A DNA stretch of 29,457 nucleotides, from NCBI GenBank assembly GCA_903772945.1, contig CAICTM010001430.1, forward strand, positions 1 through 29,457, given 5' to 3'. The first letter of the stretch is position 1; every line of letters starts with the position of its first letter. The DNA comes from Seminavis robusta (lineage: Eukaryota; Bacillariophyta; Bacillariophyceae; Naviculales; Naviculaceae). The translations under genes were made by a program, and so were the position numbers. Below the pieces are notes generated by a model, which worked only from the letters and a program-made list of their open reading frames with translations, was not told the DNA's origin and searched no databases. Shown here one piece after another: positions 28,302 to 29,457 of this stretch.

Positions 28302-29260
28302 AGATTCCTTTGTTGCAACTGACACTTTGGATCTCTCTTGTGTGTCTTGTGTTGTCGCTGATTCTCCATGGATTCCTGTTGGAGGCACAAGCGCATCATA
28401 GATGTCACGGATGGTGTCACCAAGAGGAGGAAACTGTCTGATGTAAGTGCCATCCTTTTGAAGAAAGGGATCAGGATCAGTGTCGCTTCCTTGCAGTATG
28501 AGAAGTAAGACTTCATGGCTCTAAGATACTCTCTGTTGATTGCTTGTAGATAGGGGCTGCATAGGTTTCCATTTCCATAGGTTAACATGATAGAATCGAA
28601 TACTTCTGTTGCTGTTCGCTCCAAATGACAAGCCTTGTTAGGTAGAGCATACTTGGACTCCACTGGATAGAGCAATGAAGCATGGTCTGGGATCGAGACC
28701 AGCACTTCTGCAGAGTTGCATCGAATCTTCTTTGCAGCTTCCACAAACCATGGACATGACCATACACAAGAAGGAGGACCAGTGAGCCAAAGATAGGGAA
28801 CAAGGTCTTGTTGTGTGACCATTTGTCCTTGTATTCTTGAGTTTGCCAGAGCATCTTCCATCGGGACAAGGAACTGTGATTCCACATCGATTCCAGTCCA
28901 CCAGTAGGAGTTTCTGGCCACGATAGAGTGATAGTGAGGGGATTTGAATTGCTCCTTTGTGGATGGAATTGTCATGGTAAGACCTTCGAAGTGTTGGCTG
29001 ATTAGGTCTTGATTCTTTGACCTTGTAATGGATTCTGACACTGCTTCTGCCATTGCTAGCATTGCCAGTGGTGCTCCTTTCGTCTTGTGCTTTTCCACAA
29101 AGGCACTATCATTTACAAGAGTGGTTACCTTTTGACAAAGAGCACTGGAGTGGTTGTGTTTTTTGCTGTTGCCGCTCTGCTTTGGTTTGGCTGTGTTGGT
29201 TCTAGCGCAAAGAATGCTTCTCCATTTTCTTTGTGGAATGCCTCCAGCTTCCTCTCTCAT
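28289..29260 (-). pseudogene. unrecognised protein gene, frameshifted and truncated by the LTR
   Basis: The longest frame gives 323 codons from 29260, but a TGA directly precedes that ATG. The most protein-like reading changes frame twice. 29126-29257 reads RKLEAFHKENGEAFFALEP. About 28490-29120 reads SAFVEKHKTKGAPLAMLAMAE through LQAINREYLRAMKSYFSYC. 28302-28490 reads GSDTDPDPFLQKDGTY, then FPPLGDTIRDIYDALVPPTG. The last codons and stop of the long frame come from the LTR, so the true 3' end is lost. A PD-x8-ExK arrangement (PDHASLLYPVESK, 28652-28690) resembles a PD-(D/E)XK nuclease site, but no family is assigned. Confidence 0.5.
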
Positions 29261-29457
29261 TCAGTGGTAGAGGAGCACTGAATTGTCTGGTGAGTCTTCT
29301 GCTTTCTTTGATTGTCTCCATGGTCAGCGCATTCAAAGGTCCTTGTCCTTTGTTATGTATTCTTAATACAGAGAACAGAGTGTGATCTTTTGGGATCTGA
29401 GAACAAGATGTCTGGCCTTACAGATGACACAGTTCTTGAGTGGATCAAAAACTTCTG
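29261..29457. other. window edge, possible upstream coding of the minus-strand gene
   Basis: On the minus strand, the first 34 codons from the window edge are open, ending at a TAA near 29356, and other short frames follow. The region probably holds the 5' part of the frameshifted gene, but it cannot be resolved here. Confidence 0.3.

Noticed and set aside
29105..29128. A 23-bp intron (GTAACC...TAG) joining two frames of the minus-strand gene
   Set aside because: Far shorter than the other introns in this window; a one-base indel is more likely.
28289..29260. Taking the 323-codon frame as an intact gene
   Set aside because: Its C-terminal 60 residues are poorer than those of an adjacent frame and its stop lies in the LTR; frameshifts are the better explanation.
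1..29457. CRISPR arrays, bacterial operons, rRNA or tRNA genes
   Set aside because: No regularly spaced identical repeats and no recognisable RNA gene; spliced genes show the DNA is eukaryotic nuclear.

Overview
The window looks like nuclear DNA of a diatom, most likely a raphid pennate. Support: short GT-AG introns of about 78-190 bp, a DUF6824 protein (a family I know from diatoms), a multi-exon class C GPCR-like receptor, an N-in membrane-anchored LRR receptor-like protein, a small secreted-type cysteine-rich protein with a spacing that recurs in diatom proteomes, and a diatom-style Ty3/gypsy retrotransposon. The species cannot be proved from the sequence alone.

Layout. 1-1372: non-coding, with a 102-bp tandem repeat and a CpG-rich block holding paired TGACGTCA/ACGTCA motifs. 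1373-8624: one LRR receptor-like gene split by a 4,551-bp Ty3/gypsy LTR retrotransposon (2523-7073). Removing the element plus one target-site copy restores a single 872-residue reading frame. 9133-10557: an intrinsically disordered protein with an N-myristoylation-type start. 10558-15077: about 4.5 kb with no solid gene but many repeats: a 30-bp Stowaway-like inverted repeat, a 685-bp MITE-like element carrying 18 copies of an AAGGGAATGT repeat, a trinucleotide array, and a possible relic of receptor genes.

15078-26000 is gene-dense. It holds a four-exon class C GPCR with a type-2 periplasmic-binding-like ectodomain (15078-17979), methylmalonate-semialdehyde dehydrogenase (18504-20298), a small cysteine-rich protein on the minus strand (20698-21066), a four-exon DUF6824 protein (23161-24522) and a SAM-dependent methyltransferase (24863-25948). 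26760-29457 is again mobile-element territory: a TATA/CCAAT promoter in front of a broken low-complexity ORF, a second, internally deleted copy of the same retrotransposon (27241-28301), and a frameshifted minus-strand gene truncated by that copy's LTR.

The genes do not form a pathway. Two surface-receptor types (LRR and GPCR) lie on the same strand, with a possible third, decayed receptor between them; this suggests a sensory-receptor neighbourhood being reshaped by mobile DNA. The dehydrogenase is a housekeeping enzyme of valine/thymine catabolism. Conserved host genes are free of frameshifts while the element-derived regions carry many, so those lesions are more likely real decay than sequencing error.
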